Below, in pieces: positions 7,820 through 16,749 of a DNA stretch of 64,000 nucleotides. Below the pieces are notes generated by a model. It searched no databases, had not been told where the DNA came from, and saw only the letters and a list, made by a program, of their open reading frames with translations. Source of the DNA: Pseudomonas peli (GTDB lineage Bacteria > Pseudomonadota > Gammaproteobacteria > Pseudomonadales > Pseudomonadaceae); the NCBI RefSeq assembly GCF_900099645.1, contig NZ_FMTL01000001.1, forward strand, positions 310,001 to 374,000, written 5' to 3'. Each line of letters starts with the position of its first letter. Position 1 is the first letter of the stretch. The position numbers and the translations under genes were made by a program.

Positions 7820-9274
7820 ATGGCTTGGCCGACCCTGCGGATCATCGCGTTTATCAATGGCATCTTTCTTCTGACCCTGGCGATCAGCATGGCAGTCCCC
7901 ATGTTGACCCTCGTATTGTTTGCGCGGCCTGATGAGCTCAATGCGTTTCTCTGGTCCAGCCTGATCACATGCATGGCGGGCATCGCGATGATTGCCCAGG
8001 GCCGACCGAAGGATGTGCAGCTGCGCCCACGCGATATGTACTTGCTGACGGTGTCCAGCTGGATTCTGGTGGGGCTGTTCGCCGCACTGCCGTTTATGTT
8101 TTCCCAACACCTGGACGTGACCGACGCTGTGTTCGAGAGCATGTCGGGCATCACCGCCACCGGCGCCACGGTCCTCACGGGACTGGACAGCATGTCACCG
8201 GGGATTCTGATCTGGCGCTCCCTGCTGCACTGGCTCGGCGGGATTGGCTTTATCGCCATGGCCGTGGCGATTCTGCCCATGCTGCGCATCGGCGGCATGC
8301 GCCTGTTCCAGACTGAATCCTCGGACCGCTCCGAAAAAATCATGCCGCGCTCGCACATGGTCGCCAAATACATGATCGCGGCCTACCTGGGCATCAGCCT
8401 CATCGGCTGCCTGGCGCTCTGGACCGCTGGCATGGACGTCTTCGACGCGATCAACCACACCATGTCAGCCATCGCGACCGGCGGGTTTTCCACCTCTGAT
8501 CAGTCCCTGGGGAAATGGACCGAGCCCGCCGTGCACTGGGTGACCATCGTGCTGATGATTCTCGGCAGTGTGCCGTTCGTGCTGTTTGCCTCAATGCTGC
8601 GCGGCAATTACAAAGCGCTGATCCGCGACCAGCAGGTGCGGGGCTTTCTCGGCATTCTGCTGAGCACCTGGCTGCTACTCGGCACGTGGTATTACATCAG
8701 CACCGAGCTGCACTGGCTCGAAGCCATTCGCCACGTGGCGTTCAACACCACCTCGATCATGACCACCACCGGCTTTGCCCTGGGTGACTACACGCTATGG
8801 GGCGGTTTTGCCGGCATGCTGTTCTTCTACTTGGGGTTTATCGGGGGGTGTTCGGGCTCAACTGCCGGCGGTCTGAAGATCTTCCGTTTCCAGGTAGCCT
8901 ACGTGCTGCTCAGGGCCAACCTGATGCAGCTGATTCATCCACGCGCCGTGATCAAGCAGCAGTACAACCGCCACCACCTGGATGAGGACATTGTCCGCTC
9001 GATTCTGACCTTCTCGTTCTTCTTCACCATCACCATCGCCTTGCTGGCGCTGGGCCTGACGCTCTGCGGCCTGGACTGGATCACCGCACTCAGTGGCGCG
9101 GCCAGCACCGTCTCCGGCGTCGGCCCGGGCATGGGCCCGATCATTGGCCCGGCGGGTAACTTCTCCAGCCTGCCGGACACCGCCAAATGGCTGCTGACCT
9201 TCGGCATGCTGCTCGGCCGCCTGGAAATCCTCACCGTGTTGGTGCTGATGCTGCCGGCCTTCTGGCGCCACTAA
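7820..9274 (+). CDS. trkH: TrkH family potassium uptake protein, copy 2
   Basis: Also 484 residues and highly similar to the preceding gene throughout, so a tandem duplication. The pore loops are SGITATGATVL, SAIATGGFSTS, IMTTTGFALG and VSGVGPGMGP. The first loop differs at two positions from copy 1 (TATGAT versus TTTGST), which could alter affinity or selectivity between K+ and Na+. The 72-base gap from copy 1 shows no terminator, so co-transcription is likely. It ends eight bases from the convergent AraC gene. Confidence 0.92.
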   Translation: MAWPTLRIIAFINGIFLLTLAISMAVPMLTLVLFARPDELNAFLWSSLITCMAGIAMIAQGRPKDVQLRPRDMYLLTVSSWILVGLFAALPFMFSQHLDVTDAVFESMSGITATGATVLTGLDSMSPGILIWRSLLHWLGGIGFIAMAVAILPMLRIGGMRLFQTESSDRSEKIMPRSHMVAKYMIAAYLGISLIGCLALWTAGMDVFDAINHTMSAIATGGFSTSDQSLGKWTEPAVHWVTIVLMILGSVPFVLFASMLRGNYKALIRDQQVRGFLGILLSTWLLLGTWYYISTELHWLEAIRHVAFNTTSIMTTTGFALGDYTLWGGFAGMLFFYLGFIGGCSGSTAGGLKIFRFQVAYVLLRANLMQLIHPRAVIKQQYNRHHLDEDIVRSILTFSFFFTITIALLALGLTLCGLDWITALSGAASTVSGVGPGMGPIIGPAGNFSSLPDTAKWLLTFGMLLGRLEILTVLVLMLPAFWRH

Positions 9275-9282
9275 GCGCACCG

Positions 9283-10284
9283 TTACAGCCGTGCGCGGTA
9301 CTCGCCCGGCGTACTGTCAAACCAGCGACGGAAAGCGCGGAAGAAGTTGCTCGGATCAGAGAAACCCAGCAGATAAGAAATTTCCAGCAAGGTCAGGTTG
9401 GCCTGCCCCAAGTACTGGCCGGCTAACTCACGGCGCGTATCGTCGAGCAAGTGCTGGTAGCTGGTGCCTTCATCCTGCAAGCGTCGCTGCAACGTGCGCT
9501 CCGACAGCAACAGCGCCTGCGCCACCGCCTCACGCTTAGGCTCGCCCTGAGGCAGCAGGCGGCATAGCACCTGACGCACCTGATGGGTCACCCGTGTACC
9601 GGAAAAACGCGCCAGGTAATCGCCAGCAAAGCGGTCATGCAGCTGTGCCAGCGCCTCATTGGCTGACGGCAGCGGAGCATCCAGGTCAGCGCGCTCGAAC
9701 AGCAAGGCGTAATGCTCGGCATTAAATTTCAGCGGACACTGGAACACTTCGTCATAGGGCGCCATGTCCTCCGGCGCCGGCCCGATAAAGCTCACCCGCC
9801 GCGGGCGCAGCGGCTTGCCGGTCAGCCAACGGCAAAACGCCAGGGAGTGCGCCAGCGAGGCTTCGGCGCTCTGCCGGGCCGACGGTAGCCGGTCACCATG
9901 AATCGCCAGCAGCATTTCATAGCCTTCCGGGGTGGGATGAAAGCTGAGGTCGGCACCTTCGCCAATAATCCGCTGATAACGCACCAGCCGGGCAAAGCCT
10001 TCCTGCAGGTTGCGACTGCTCATAACCGCATACCCAACCACATTGAAGGACGATGGTCGCAAGATCTTCGCCATATTCAGGCCAATGGCCGGATTGCCCG
10101 AGGCCTCCACGGCCATGTGCCAGAGCCGGGTCATCGCATCCTGGGCAAACCGCGCGTCGGGATCGGTCAGGGCTGCATAGTCGAGCCCCAACTGGGCAAA
10201 CAGGCTGCGGCAATCAACCCCGCCAAGCTCCAGTGCCGCGACAATGCCCGAGGCCCAACTGGATGAAGTGGTACGTTCGCTCAT
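9283..10284 (-). CDS. AraC family transcriptional regulator (arabinose-binding-like N domain)
   Basis: 333 residues. The N-terminal two thirds match the AraC-binding-like domain found in OruR/ArgR-type regulators (for example LRPSSFNVVGYAVMSSRNL). The last 100 residues form a two-helix-turn-helix domain (LLSERTLQRRLQDEGTSY, then ISYLLGFSDPSNFFRAFRRW). It should bind DNA in response to an unidentified ligand. It is convergent with trkH copy 2 and divergent from the Mpo1-like gene, so it could regulate either; no operator was recognised. Confidence 0.85.
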   Translation of the reverse strand: MSERTTSSSWASGIVAALELGGVDCRSLFAQLGLDYAALTDPDARFAQDAMTRLWHMAVEASGNPAIGLNMAKILRPSSFNVVGYAVMSSRNLQEGFARLVRYQRIIGEGADLSFHPTPEGYEMLLAIHGDRLPSARQSAEASLAHSLAFCRWLTGKPLRPRRVSFIGPAPEDMAPYDEVFQCPLKFNAEHYALLFERADLDAPLPSANEALAQLHDRFAGDYLARFSGTRVTHQVRQVLCRLLPQGEPKREAVAQALLLSERTLQRRLQDEGTSYQHLLDDTRRELAGQYLGQANLTLLEISYLLGFSDPSNFFRAFRRWFDSTPGEYRARL

Positions 10285-10436
10285 GAGTTGTTCTTATAAG
10301 GGTATCTAGGGGGCGACAGAAGGATACTAAACTGGCACCTAATGTCAGTAGCCCAGCGCGTCAGTCGACCTAAACTGCTAGTAAGCCGCCACAGCTGCAA
10401 GCTGGGTGACGCTCAAAAGAATAAGAGGAGCCCCCG

Positions 10437-10754
10437 ATGAGTACTGAAACCCACGAACGCTTCAGCAGCTTCGCCGAGTTTTACCCCTATTACCTGCAGG
10501 AACACAGCAATGCTACCTGCCGCCGACTGCATTACGTCGGCAGCCTGTTGGTGCTCTGCGTGTTGGGCTATGCGCTGGTCACTCAGCACTGGCTGTGGCT
10601 GCTGGCCATCCCGGTGCTGGGCTATGGCTTCGCCTGGGTCGGGCACTTCGTTTTCGAAAAAAACCGCCCCGCCACCTTCGACTACCCGTTCTACTCGCTG
10701 ATGGGTGACTGGGTCATGCTGAAAGATGCCTTTACCGGACGCATCAAGTTTTAG
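10437..10754 (+). CDS. Mpo1-like/DUF962 membrane protein
   Basis: 105 residues of the DUF962/Mpo1 family. The motifs seen are FYPYYLQEHSN at the N terminus, RRLHYVGS and GHFVFEKNRPATFDYP, with conserved His residues likely to bind Fe. Two hydrophobic segments lie around residues 35-72. Yeast Mpo1 is an Fe2+-dependent dioxygenase acting on 2-hydroxy fatty acids; whether bacterial members do the same is not established. AGAGGAG precedes ATG 10437. Confidence 0.85.
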   Translation: MSTETHERFSSFAEFYPYYLQEHSNATCRRLHYVGSLLVLCVLGYALVTQHWLWLLAIPVLGYGFAWVGHFVFEKNRPATFDYPFYSLMGDWVMLKDAFTGRIKF

Positions 10755-10809
10755 GCACTCACTGCGCGCGACCACTGACCCACGCGGCCCTGCCGTTCAG
10801 CCGCCGCGC

Positions 10810-10838
10810 TTGGCGGTTGCGGTGGGCTTGGTTATGAT
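10810..10838 (+). promoter_or_regulatory. Candidate sigma-70 promoter of cyaB
   Basis: TTGGCG at 10810-10815 and TATGAT at 10833-10838 are separated by exactly 17 bases. They lie about 85 bases upstream of the cyaB start in the 171-base gap after the Mpo1-like gene. Confidence 0.45.
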
Positions 10839-10925
10839 CCCTGGCTTATTTCGCGCAGCCTGCACGGCGCGCCACCCAGGCACCCAGCAGAGGTGCCAGA
10901 CGAGCAGCAGGGATTGTCCCATCGG

Positions 10926-12314
10926 ATGAATGTCAAAAGCGCCCCCCGAATTTCCGCACTGCCGGCACCACCGCTGCGTGAGTACTACTCGCGCGTACTG
11001 GCCTATATCGCCATCGCAGCCAGCATTGCCGCCGGCACCTACACCCAACATTTCAGCTACGACATTCTCTGGATGGTGCCCTACGCCCTGCTTTACCCGC
11101 ACCTGGCGCACCACCTGAGCCTGCGCTTCAAGCGTGATCACCCGCAGCGCACGATGCTCAGCCTGCTATTTATTGATGCCTTGCACTGCGGTGGCGCGAT
11201 TGCCCTGCTGGGCTTCTCAGTGGTACCCAGTTTAATGGCGCTACTGATCATGACGTTCAGTGCCCTGGTCATCGGCGGCCTGCGTTACCTCGGCCTGGCG
11301 GGCCTGATCGCCCTGAGCAGTGCCGTTTTTATCCTGGCCATGATTGAGGCCAAGCCCAACGTGCACACCCCGGCACTGGTGGCACTGGTCAGCATTGCCT
11401 TCACCACACTGTATATCTGCATCACTGCCTATTTTGTCCACCAGCAGGGCCTGCGCCTGGCGCAGGTGCGCAGCGAAATCAGCCGCGAACAGGAAAAAGC
11501 TGCTCGGTTGGCACGCAATCTCGCCAAGTACCTGTCACCGCAGGTGTGGGAGTCGATCTTCACTGGTAAGAAGAGCGTGCGTCTGGAGACCCAACGTAAA
11601 AAGCTCACGGTATTCTTCTCCGACATCAAAGGCTTCACCGAGCTGTCAGAGGAACTGGAAGCGGAAGCCCTGACCGACCTGCTCAACACCTACCTCAACG
11701 AGATGTCGAAGATCTGCCTGAAATACGGCGGCACGATCGACAAGTTCGTTGGCGACTGCGTGATGGTATTTTTCGGCGACCCAAGCAGTAAGGGCGCGAA
11801 AAAAGATGCGGTGAATGCCGTGTCCATGGCCATCGCCATGCGCAAGCATATGAAGGTACTGCGCCAGCAATGGCGGGCTCAGGGCATCACCAAGCCACTG
11901 GAAATCCGCATGGGGCTGAACACCGGTTATTGCACGGTGGGCAACTTCGGCGCCGATACGCGCATGGATTACACCATCATAGGCCGCGACGTGAACCTCG
12001 CCAGCCGCCTGGAAAGCGCTGCTGAATCTGGCGAAATTCTGATCTCTCATGAGACCTATTCACTGATCAAGGACGTGATCATGTGCCGCGACAAAGGCCA
12101 GATCACCGTCAAGGGCTTTACCCGCCCGGTGCAGATCTACCAGGTGGTGGATTTCCGCCGCGACTTGGGCGCCACGTCGAGCTATGTCGAACACGAACTA
12201 CCCGGCTTCTCCATGTACCTGGACACCAACGGCATCCAGAATTTCGACAAGGAAAAGGTCATCCAGGCCCTTAGTCAGGCAGCCGACAAGCTGCGTGACA
12301 AGGTGATCATGTAA
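10926..12314 (+). CDS. cyaB: MASE2-domain class III adenylate cyclase (CyaB)
   Basis: 462 residues, close to the length of P. aeruginosa CyaB. An N-terminal MASE2 membrane domain (LREYYSRVLAYIAIAASI onward, about six helices to residue 180) is followed by a class III cyclase domain with metal-binding D233 (FFSDIKGFTELS) and D277 (KFVGDCVMVFFGDP), and MRMDYTIIGRDVNLASRLE-like substrate and transition-state residues. It makes cAMP, which in Pseudomonas feeds Vfr-controlled virulence and motility. ATG 10926 is preferred over GTG 10893. Its last eight bases overlap the convergent glycosyltransferase gene. Confidence 0.92.
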   Translation: MNVKSAPRISALPAPPLREYYSRVLAYIAIAASIAAGTYTQHFSYDILWMVPYALLYPHLAHHLSLRFKRDHPQRTMLSLLFIDALHCGGAIALLGFSVVPSLMALLIMTFSALVIGGLRYLGLAGLIALSSAVFILAMIEAKPNVHTPALVALVSIAFTTLYICITAYFVHQQGLRLAQVRSEISREQEKAARLARNLAKYLSPQVWESIFTGKKSVRLETQRKKLTVFFSDIKGFTELSEELEAEALTDLLNTYLNEMSKICLKYGGTIDKFVGDCVMVFFGDPSSKGAKKDAVNAVSMAIAMRKHMKVLRQQWRAQGITKPLEIRMGLNTGYCTVGNFGADTRMDYTIIGRDVNLASRLESAAESGEILISHETYSLIKDVIMCRDKGQITVKGFTRPVQIYQVVDFRRDLGATSSYVEHELPGFSMYLDTNGIQNFDKEKVIQALSQAADKLRDKVIM

Positions 12315-13365
12315 GCACCTGCTTATGCCCCGCTGCGTGTGAGTCCTGCACAACAGGCATACACAACTCACCATCCAGCAGTGGCTGCTGCGCCAGAAAC
12401 TCCAGTGCTGACGCCCGCCAGGATTGTCGCGCGGCCAACTCGGCGCAACGCCCCCGATCCAAGCTCAAGGCCGCCAGACAGGCCGCGCGCAAGTCCTCAT
12501 GCATGACCCCGCTGACGCCCGCTTGCAACACGTCTAGCGGCCCGGCTACCGGAAACGCTGCCACTGGCGTACCGCAGGCCAAAGCCTCGAGCATCACCAA
12601 ACCATAGGTATCGGTACGCGAGGGGAATACCAGCACGCTGGCGGCCTGAAACGCCTCAGCCAAGGCCTGACCATGCTGGTAGCCGAGAAAATTCACCTGT
12701 GGATAAGTCGCCTGCAATGCCTCGCGCTGCGGGCCATCGCCGACCACCAGCTTTTGCCCCGGCAGATCGAGGGCCAGAAACGACTCGATATTCTTCTCCG
12801 GGGCGATCCGTCCGACATACAGAAACACTGGTTCGGCAGGGCTCGGCAGCGTTTTGGCTGGACGAAACAGCCGTGTATCGACGCCCTTGCACCACAGCAC
12901 CAGGCGCTTGAAGCCCCAACTGGAAAACTCGTCGCGCATGCGCTCGGTGGTCACCAGCACGGCCTGACTCGGCCGGTGAAAAGCACACAGAAAGGCATAG
13001 CCCCAGTGCAGCGGCACCCAGGGCCAGCGCGTGTGTACGTATTCGGGAAAACGCGTATGGATGGCGCTGGAGAACGCCAAGCCGCGCTTACTCAGCCAGC
13101 GTCGCGCCGCCCAGCCCAGTGGTCCTTCGGTGGCCAGGTGCACGCAATCCGGCTGAAACGCGCGGATCGCCGGACCAACCTGCCAGAGGTTCCACACCAA
13201 GGGAATTTCCGGGTAACTGGGGCACGGCAGCGCGCGAAAGTCAGCCGGCGACAACAACTTGACCTGATGACCAAGACTCCGTAATTCGCTGATCAACGCC
13301 TGCAAACTGGTGACCACACCATTGACCTGGGGTGTCCAGGCGTCGGAGACGATCAGAATCCTCAC
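12307..13365 (-). CDS. Glycosyltransferase family 4 protein
   Basis: 352 residues with the GT-B fold of family 4. The N domain has DAWTPQVNGVVTSL and HLATEGPLGWAAR. The C domain has FLYVGRIAPEKNIE, the E-x7-E nucleotide-sugar site (PSRTDTYGLVMLEALACG) and GTPVAAFPVAGP. It resembles transferases that glycosylate diacylglycerol or related lipids. The start overlaps the preceding metallophosphoesterase stop by four bases (ATGA), so the two are translationally coupled and probably act on the same lipid. The acceptor is not identifiable. Confidence 0.85.
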   Translation of the reverse strand: MRILIVSDAWTPQVNGVVTSLQALISELRSLGHQVKLLSPADFRALPCPSYPEIPLVWNLWQVGPAIRAFQPDCVHLATEGPLGWAARRWLSKRGLAFSSAIHTRFPEYVHTRWPWVPLHWGYAFLCAFHRPSQAVLVTTERMRDEFSSWGFKRLVLWCKGVDTRLFRPAKTLPSPAEPVFLYVGRIAPEKNIESFLALDLPGQKLVVGDGPQREALQATYPQVNFLGYQHGQALAEAFQAASVLVFPSRTDTYGLVMLEALACGTPVAAFPVAGPLDVLQAGVSGVMHEDLRAACLAALSLDRGRCAELAARQSWRASALEFLAQQPLLDGELCMPVVQDSHAAGHKQVLT

Positions 13366-14180
13366 AGAGCAGGCTCGGCAGCCGCAACTGGAGCTGCTTG
13401 CAGCTGGCGCGCCTGATCATCGGCCAGGCGATACAGTTCGATACTGCCATCCAAATGTTCGATCAAGGCGGTGCAAGACTCCACCCAGTCGCCGCAGTTC
13501 ATGTACTCGACATCCCCCATCGGGCGGATTTCGGCATGATGGATATGCCCACAGATCACGCCGTTGAAGCCACGCTTGGCGCATTCATGGACGATGGCTT
13601 CTTCAAAGTCGCTGATGAAATTCACCGCGCTCTTGACCTTGTGCTTGAGGTACGCCGACAGCGACCAGTAACCGTAGCCATAACGGCTGCGCCAGAAATT
13701 CAGCCAGCGGTTGAGGGTCAGGGTAAAGCCATAGGCCGAGTCGCCAAGAAAGGCCAACCAGCGGTGGTAACGGGTGATCACGTCGAACTGGTCACCGTGA
13801 ATCACCAGCAGCCGGCGACCATCGGCAGTGAAGTGCTCGGCCTCGTCGACCAACTGGATATTGCCGAGCATCAAGCTGGAATAGCGGCGCAGAAATTCGT
13901 CATGGTTGCCGGTGACGTAAACCACCTCGGTGCCGCGCTTACTCATGGTCAGCAAGCGGCGGATCACGTTGCTGTGCGACTGCGGCCAGTACACCCCGCT
14001 GCGCAGCTTCCAGCCGTCGATGATGTCACCGACCAGGTAGATCTTGTCAGTCTGGTAGCGTTTGAGAAACGCCGCCAAGTGTTCAGCCTGACAATCCCGG
14101 GTGCCCAGGTGCACGTCGGAAATCCACAGGGTACGGACACGTTGCTTGCGGCTGGGCTTGGCGAGCTGAGCGCTGGTCAT
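13362..14180 (-). CDS. UDP-2,3-diacylglucosamine diphosphatase-like metallophosphoesterase
   Basis: 272 residues of the calcineurin-like superfamily: SDVHLG at residue 21, VGDIIDGW near 50, TGNHDE near 91, then VIHGDQFD and GHIHHAE supply the metal-binding Asp, Asn and His residues. The closest class is LpxH-like UDP-2,3-diacylglucosamine hydrolases, but the C-terminal part (RYGYGYWSLSAYLKHKVKSA) marks a distinct subfamily often paired with a glycosyltransferase. Start ATG 14180 follows GGAGG. It is the first gene of a two-gene operon and is probably not the essential lpxH. Confidence 0.8.
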   Translation of the reverse strand: MTSAQLAKPSRKQRVRTLWISDVHLGTRDCQAEHLAAFLKRYQTDKIYLVGDIIDGWKLRSGVYWPQSHSNVIRRLLTMSKRGTEVVYVTGNHDEFLRRYSSLMLGNIQLVDEAEHFTADGRRLLVIHGDQFDVITRYHRWLAFLGDSAYGFTLTLNRWLNFWRSRYGYGYWSLSAYLKHKVKSAVNFISDFEEAIVHECAKRGFNGVICGHIHHAEIRPMGDVEYMNCGDWVESCTALIEHLDGSIELYRLADDQARQLQAAPVAAAEPAL

Positions 14181-14305
14181 GGACGACCTCCGGCTGGGTT
14201 TGCTCGAGTCTGCGCAGACGGGGTGAAAGGTGCATGACAGCGCCGTGGCAATTCGGTGACAACCTCTAAAGGGTATAAACTGGCTAGCCGAACAAGGAGC
14301 CCACC

Positions 14306-15055
14306 ATGTCCTCGCTGCTCTCGCTGCGTCACTACAGCCATGAACTGCTCAGCCACAGCCATGACCATGCGCAGCTGGTGTTTGGCTTGAGCGGCCTGCT
14401 GGAGTTTGAGGTGGCAGGCCAAAGCAGCCAGGTGAAACACCAGACCCTGGCCGTGGTGCCCAGCGCTGCGCAGCACGCCTGCGGTAGCAAAGACGGCAGT
14501 CATTGTCTGGTGCTCGACGTACCCGCAGACAGCTGGCTGCAACAACAGCTGGGCCGGCACGTGGATGCCACTCGCCGCCTGCTGGACAAACCTGCCGCCG
14601 TCAGCCTCAACACTGCGCAGAGCCAGTTGGTCAGCTGGCTGGCCGCCAGCCCAATCAATGACCCGGTCATTGCCCAGCAAGGCGCCGCTCTGCTCTTGGC
14701 CAGCCTGGCCAATGGCGAGACTTCTGCCCACGCAGCCAGTCGCCTAACGCTGGCGGCGCTGGATGCGCATATCGACCAGCATGCCGCGCACCCCTTGCAG
14801 GTGGCCGATTTGGCGCGCCTGGCCGGCCTGTCGGCAGCACGTTTTCACGCGCGCTTTCTCAGTGAAACCGGACAAACGCCCATGGACTATGTGCGCAGCC
14901 GTCGCCTGCAACTGGCGCGGCAACTGCTGCAGGGCAGCAACCTGGCAATTGGCGAGGTCGCCGCGCGGGTTGGCTACAGCTCACAAAGTGCCTTCAGTGC
15001 CGCCCTGTCCCGGCATCTCGGCGTTACACCTCGACAACTGCGCCGCACTGACTAA
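14306..15055 (+). CDS. AraC family transcriptional regulator
   Basis: 249 residues: an N-terminal cupin sensor domain (LSHSHDHAQLVFGLSGLLEF, with probable metal-binding His residues) and a C-terminal AraC DNA-binding domain (VADLARLAGLSAARFHARF, then IGEVAARVGYSSQSAFSAAL). AAGGAG lies seven bases before ATG 14306. It precedes csaA and a DMT exporter on the same strand, which are plausible targets. Confidence 0.87.
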   Translation: MSSLLSLRHYSHELLSHSHDHAQLVFGLSGLLEFEVAGQSSQVKHQTLAVVPSAAQHACGSKDGSHCLVLDVPADSWLQQQLGRHVDATRRLLDKPAAVSLNTAQSQLVSWLAASPINDPVIAQQGAALLLASLANGETSAHAASRLTLAALDAHIDQHAAHPLQVADLARLAGLSAARFHARFLSETGQTPMDYVRSRRLQLARQLLQGSNLAIGEVAARVGYSSQSAFSAALSRHLGVTPRQLRRTD

Positions 15056-15163
15056 TTTGCCTGCGTCCACCGACGAGAGCCTGGCGACAAAACCCGCGAT
15101 TCCTGAGACAGACAAGCGCACAGATAGGCACCTAGACTGCCCGGCAGAATCGAGGAGTCGCCT

Positions 15164-15499
15164 ATGCAAAATATCGAATGGCAGGATTTCGAAAAGGTTG
15201 AGCTGCGCGTCGGCACCATTCGCGCAGCCCGCCCCAATGAAAAAGCCGTAAAACCCGCCTACGTGCTAGAGGTGGATCTCGGCGAACTGGGCATCAAGAC
15301 ATCCAGCGCCCAGCTCACCGCCCACTACAGCTGCGAGCAACTGCTCGGCCGCCAGGTCCTGTGCGTGTGCAATTTCGCAGCCAAACGCATCGCCGGCGTG
15401 CGCTCCGAGGTGCTGGTGACCGGCGTGTATGACACAGACAACAAGGTGGTTCTGGCCAGCTTCGACAAACCGCTACCTAATGGCGCACGCCTGGCATGA
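15164..15499 (+). CDS. csaA: CsaA-type tRNA-binding protein
   Basis: 111 residues with an OB-fold EMAP/CsaA domain: the N-terminal FEKVELRVGTI, then KPAYVLEVDLGELGIKTSSAQ and VCNFAAKRIAGVRSEVLVTG. CsaA proteins are homodimeric and bind tRNA; a secretion-chaperone role was proposed in Bacillus. GAGGAG precedes ATG 15164. The stop overlaps the start of the DMT transporter gene by four bases. Confidence 0.9.
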   Translation: MQNIEWQDFEKVELRVGTIRAARPNEKAVKPAYVLEVDLGELGIKTSSAQLTAHYSCEQLLGRQVLCVCNFAAKRIAGVRSEVLVTGVYDTDNKVVLASFDKPLPNGARLA

Positions 15500-16347
15500 A
15501 TCAACGTAATGCGCTCTGGGCCATCCATCTGGGGGCCCTACTGTTTGGCTTGTCCGGCATCTTCGGCAAGCTGGCGAATACCACGCCGCAGATGATCTCC
15601 GCCGGCCGCGCCATCTTCGCCGTGGCGGCCCTGCTGCTGTTCGCCAAACTGATCAGCAACGCTCGCCTGGTCCGCCTCGGCTTGCGCCAAACCAGCCTAC
15701 TGGCCCTCGGTGGCTTGCTGCTTGGTGGCCATTGGTGGAGCTTCTTCGAGTCCGTGCATATCTCCGGCGTGGCCATCGCCACCCTCGGCTTCGCCAGTTT
15801 CCCGGCCTTTACCGTACTGCTCGAAGGTTTGCTGTTCCGCGAGCGCACCCGACCCGTCGAATACGCCATGGTGGCGCTGGTGTGCCTGGGCCTGGTGCTG
15901 GTCACCCCGCATTTCGACCTGAGCAGCCAGGCCACCAGCGGCCTGCTCTGGGCAGTACTTTCCGGCCTGCTATTCGCCCTGCTGTCGCTGCTCAACCGCG
16001 CCAGCACCCGTGGCATCGAGCCAGTCCAGGCGGCGCTGTACCAGAACCTCACCGTGCTACTGGTATTCCTGCCGCTGGCCTGGCCAACCCTGCCCAGCGT
16101 GCAGGCACAGGACTGGTTGTGGATGGCCATGCTTGGGATCTTCTGCACGGGCCTGGCGCACAGCCTGTTCGTCGCCAGCCTGCGGGTACTCAAGGCACGC
16201 ACTACGGCGGTGATTTTCGCCCTGGAGCCGATCTACGGCATTGCCTTCGCCTGGCTGCTTTTCAGTGAGGTGCCAACCCTGCGCATGCTGGCAGGCGGGC
16301 TGCTGATTGTCAGCGCGATTTTTCTATCAGCGCGGATGGCCAAGTGA
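15496..16347 (+). CDS. DMT family transporter (EamA domains)
   Basis: 283 residues with ten predicted membrane helices in two EamA repeats (for example GALLFGLSGIFGKLA, then GLLWAVLSGLLFALLSLLN). The AREAT-like end of repeat 2 is visible as ALEPIYGIAFAWLLFSE. It is a drug/metabolite superfamily inner-membrane exporter, substrate unknown. It is translationally coupled to csaA by an ATGA overlap, and its stop abuts the stop of the convergent SelW-like gene. Confidence 0.88.
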   Translation: MNQRNALWAIHLGALLFGLSGIFGKLANTTPQMISAGRAIFAVAALLLFAKLISNARLVRLGLRQTSLLALGGLLLGGHWWSFFESVHISGVAIATLGFASFPAFTVLLEGLLFRERTRPVEYAMVALVCLGLVLVTPHFDLSSQATSGLLWAVLSGLLFALLSLLNRASTRGIEPVQAALYQNLTVLLVFLPLAWPTLPSVQAQDWLWMAMLGIFCTGLAHSLFVASLRVLKARTTAVIFALEPIYGIAFAWLLFSEVPTLRMLAGGLLIVSAIFLSARMAK

Positions 16348-16635
16348 TCAATGACTGCGGTCGTTATGGCCCAGATCCCGCGCCGGATCAATCTGATCGC
16401 GCAAGCGCTGCTTGAGCACCTTGGCCTCGGGAAAACCGCCATCGGCCTTGCGCTCCCAGATCTGCACACCATCACAGGTGATGCGAAACACCCCACCTGT
16501 ACCGGGCTCCAGGCAAACCCTGGATAAATCATCGGTAAACGTCGACAGCAGCTCCTGCGCTAGCCAGGCGGCGCGAAGCAGCCACTGGCATTGCGTGCAA
16601 TAGGTGATAACTACTTCGACTTTGGGGTTGGACAT
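16348..16635 (-). CDS. SelT/SelW/SelH family (Rdx-type) selenoprotein homologue
   Basis: 95 residues with a thioredoxin-like Rdx fold. The redox motif CTQC at about residues 13-16 (VITYCTQCQWLLRAAW) uses cysteine where eukaryotic homologues have selenocysteine; the family motif GTGGVFRITCDGVQIWERK follows. It is probably a small cytoplasmic redox protein, exact partner unknown. ATG 16635 is used; a GTG 12 bases upstream is an alternative, and neither has a strong ribosome site. Confidence 0.85.
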   Translation of the reverse strand: MSNPKVEVVITYCTQCQWLLRAAWLAQELLSTFTDDLSRVCLEPGTGGVFRITCDGVQIWERKADGGFPEAKVLKQRLRDQIDPARDLGHNDRSH

Positions 16636-16696
16636 TGGCAGGCTCACGGCGGATGAAAAACCGATGATAACGCGCAGCTACCATAGGTCAGCAGAA

Positions 16697-16733
16697 GAAA
16701 AACGCCCGCTTAGCGCAAGCTAGCGGGCGTTGA
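16697..16733 (-). terminator. Rho-independent terminator of fimV-like gene
   Basis: On the minus strand, after the stop at 16750, AACGCCCGC pairs with GCGGGCGTT, extended by an inner TAGC/GCTA pairing around a GCAA loop (stem 16701-16731). TTTTTC follows. Confidence 0.75.
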
Positions 16734-16749
16734 GCAACAGCGTTCTGAA

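Noticed and set aside
13332..14237. A 301-codon open frame on the plus strand opposite the metallophosphoesterase and glycosyltransferase genes
   Set aside because: It is the reverse shadow of two well-supported genes; the translation has no recognisable motif.
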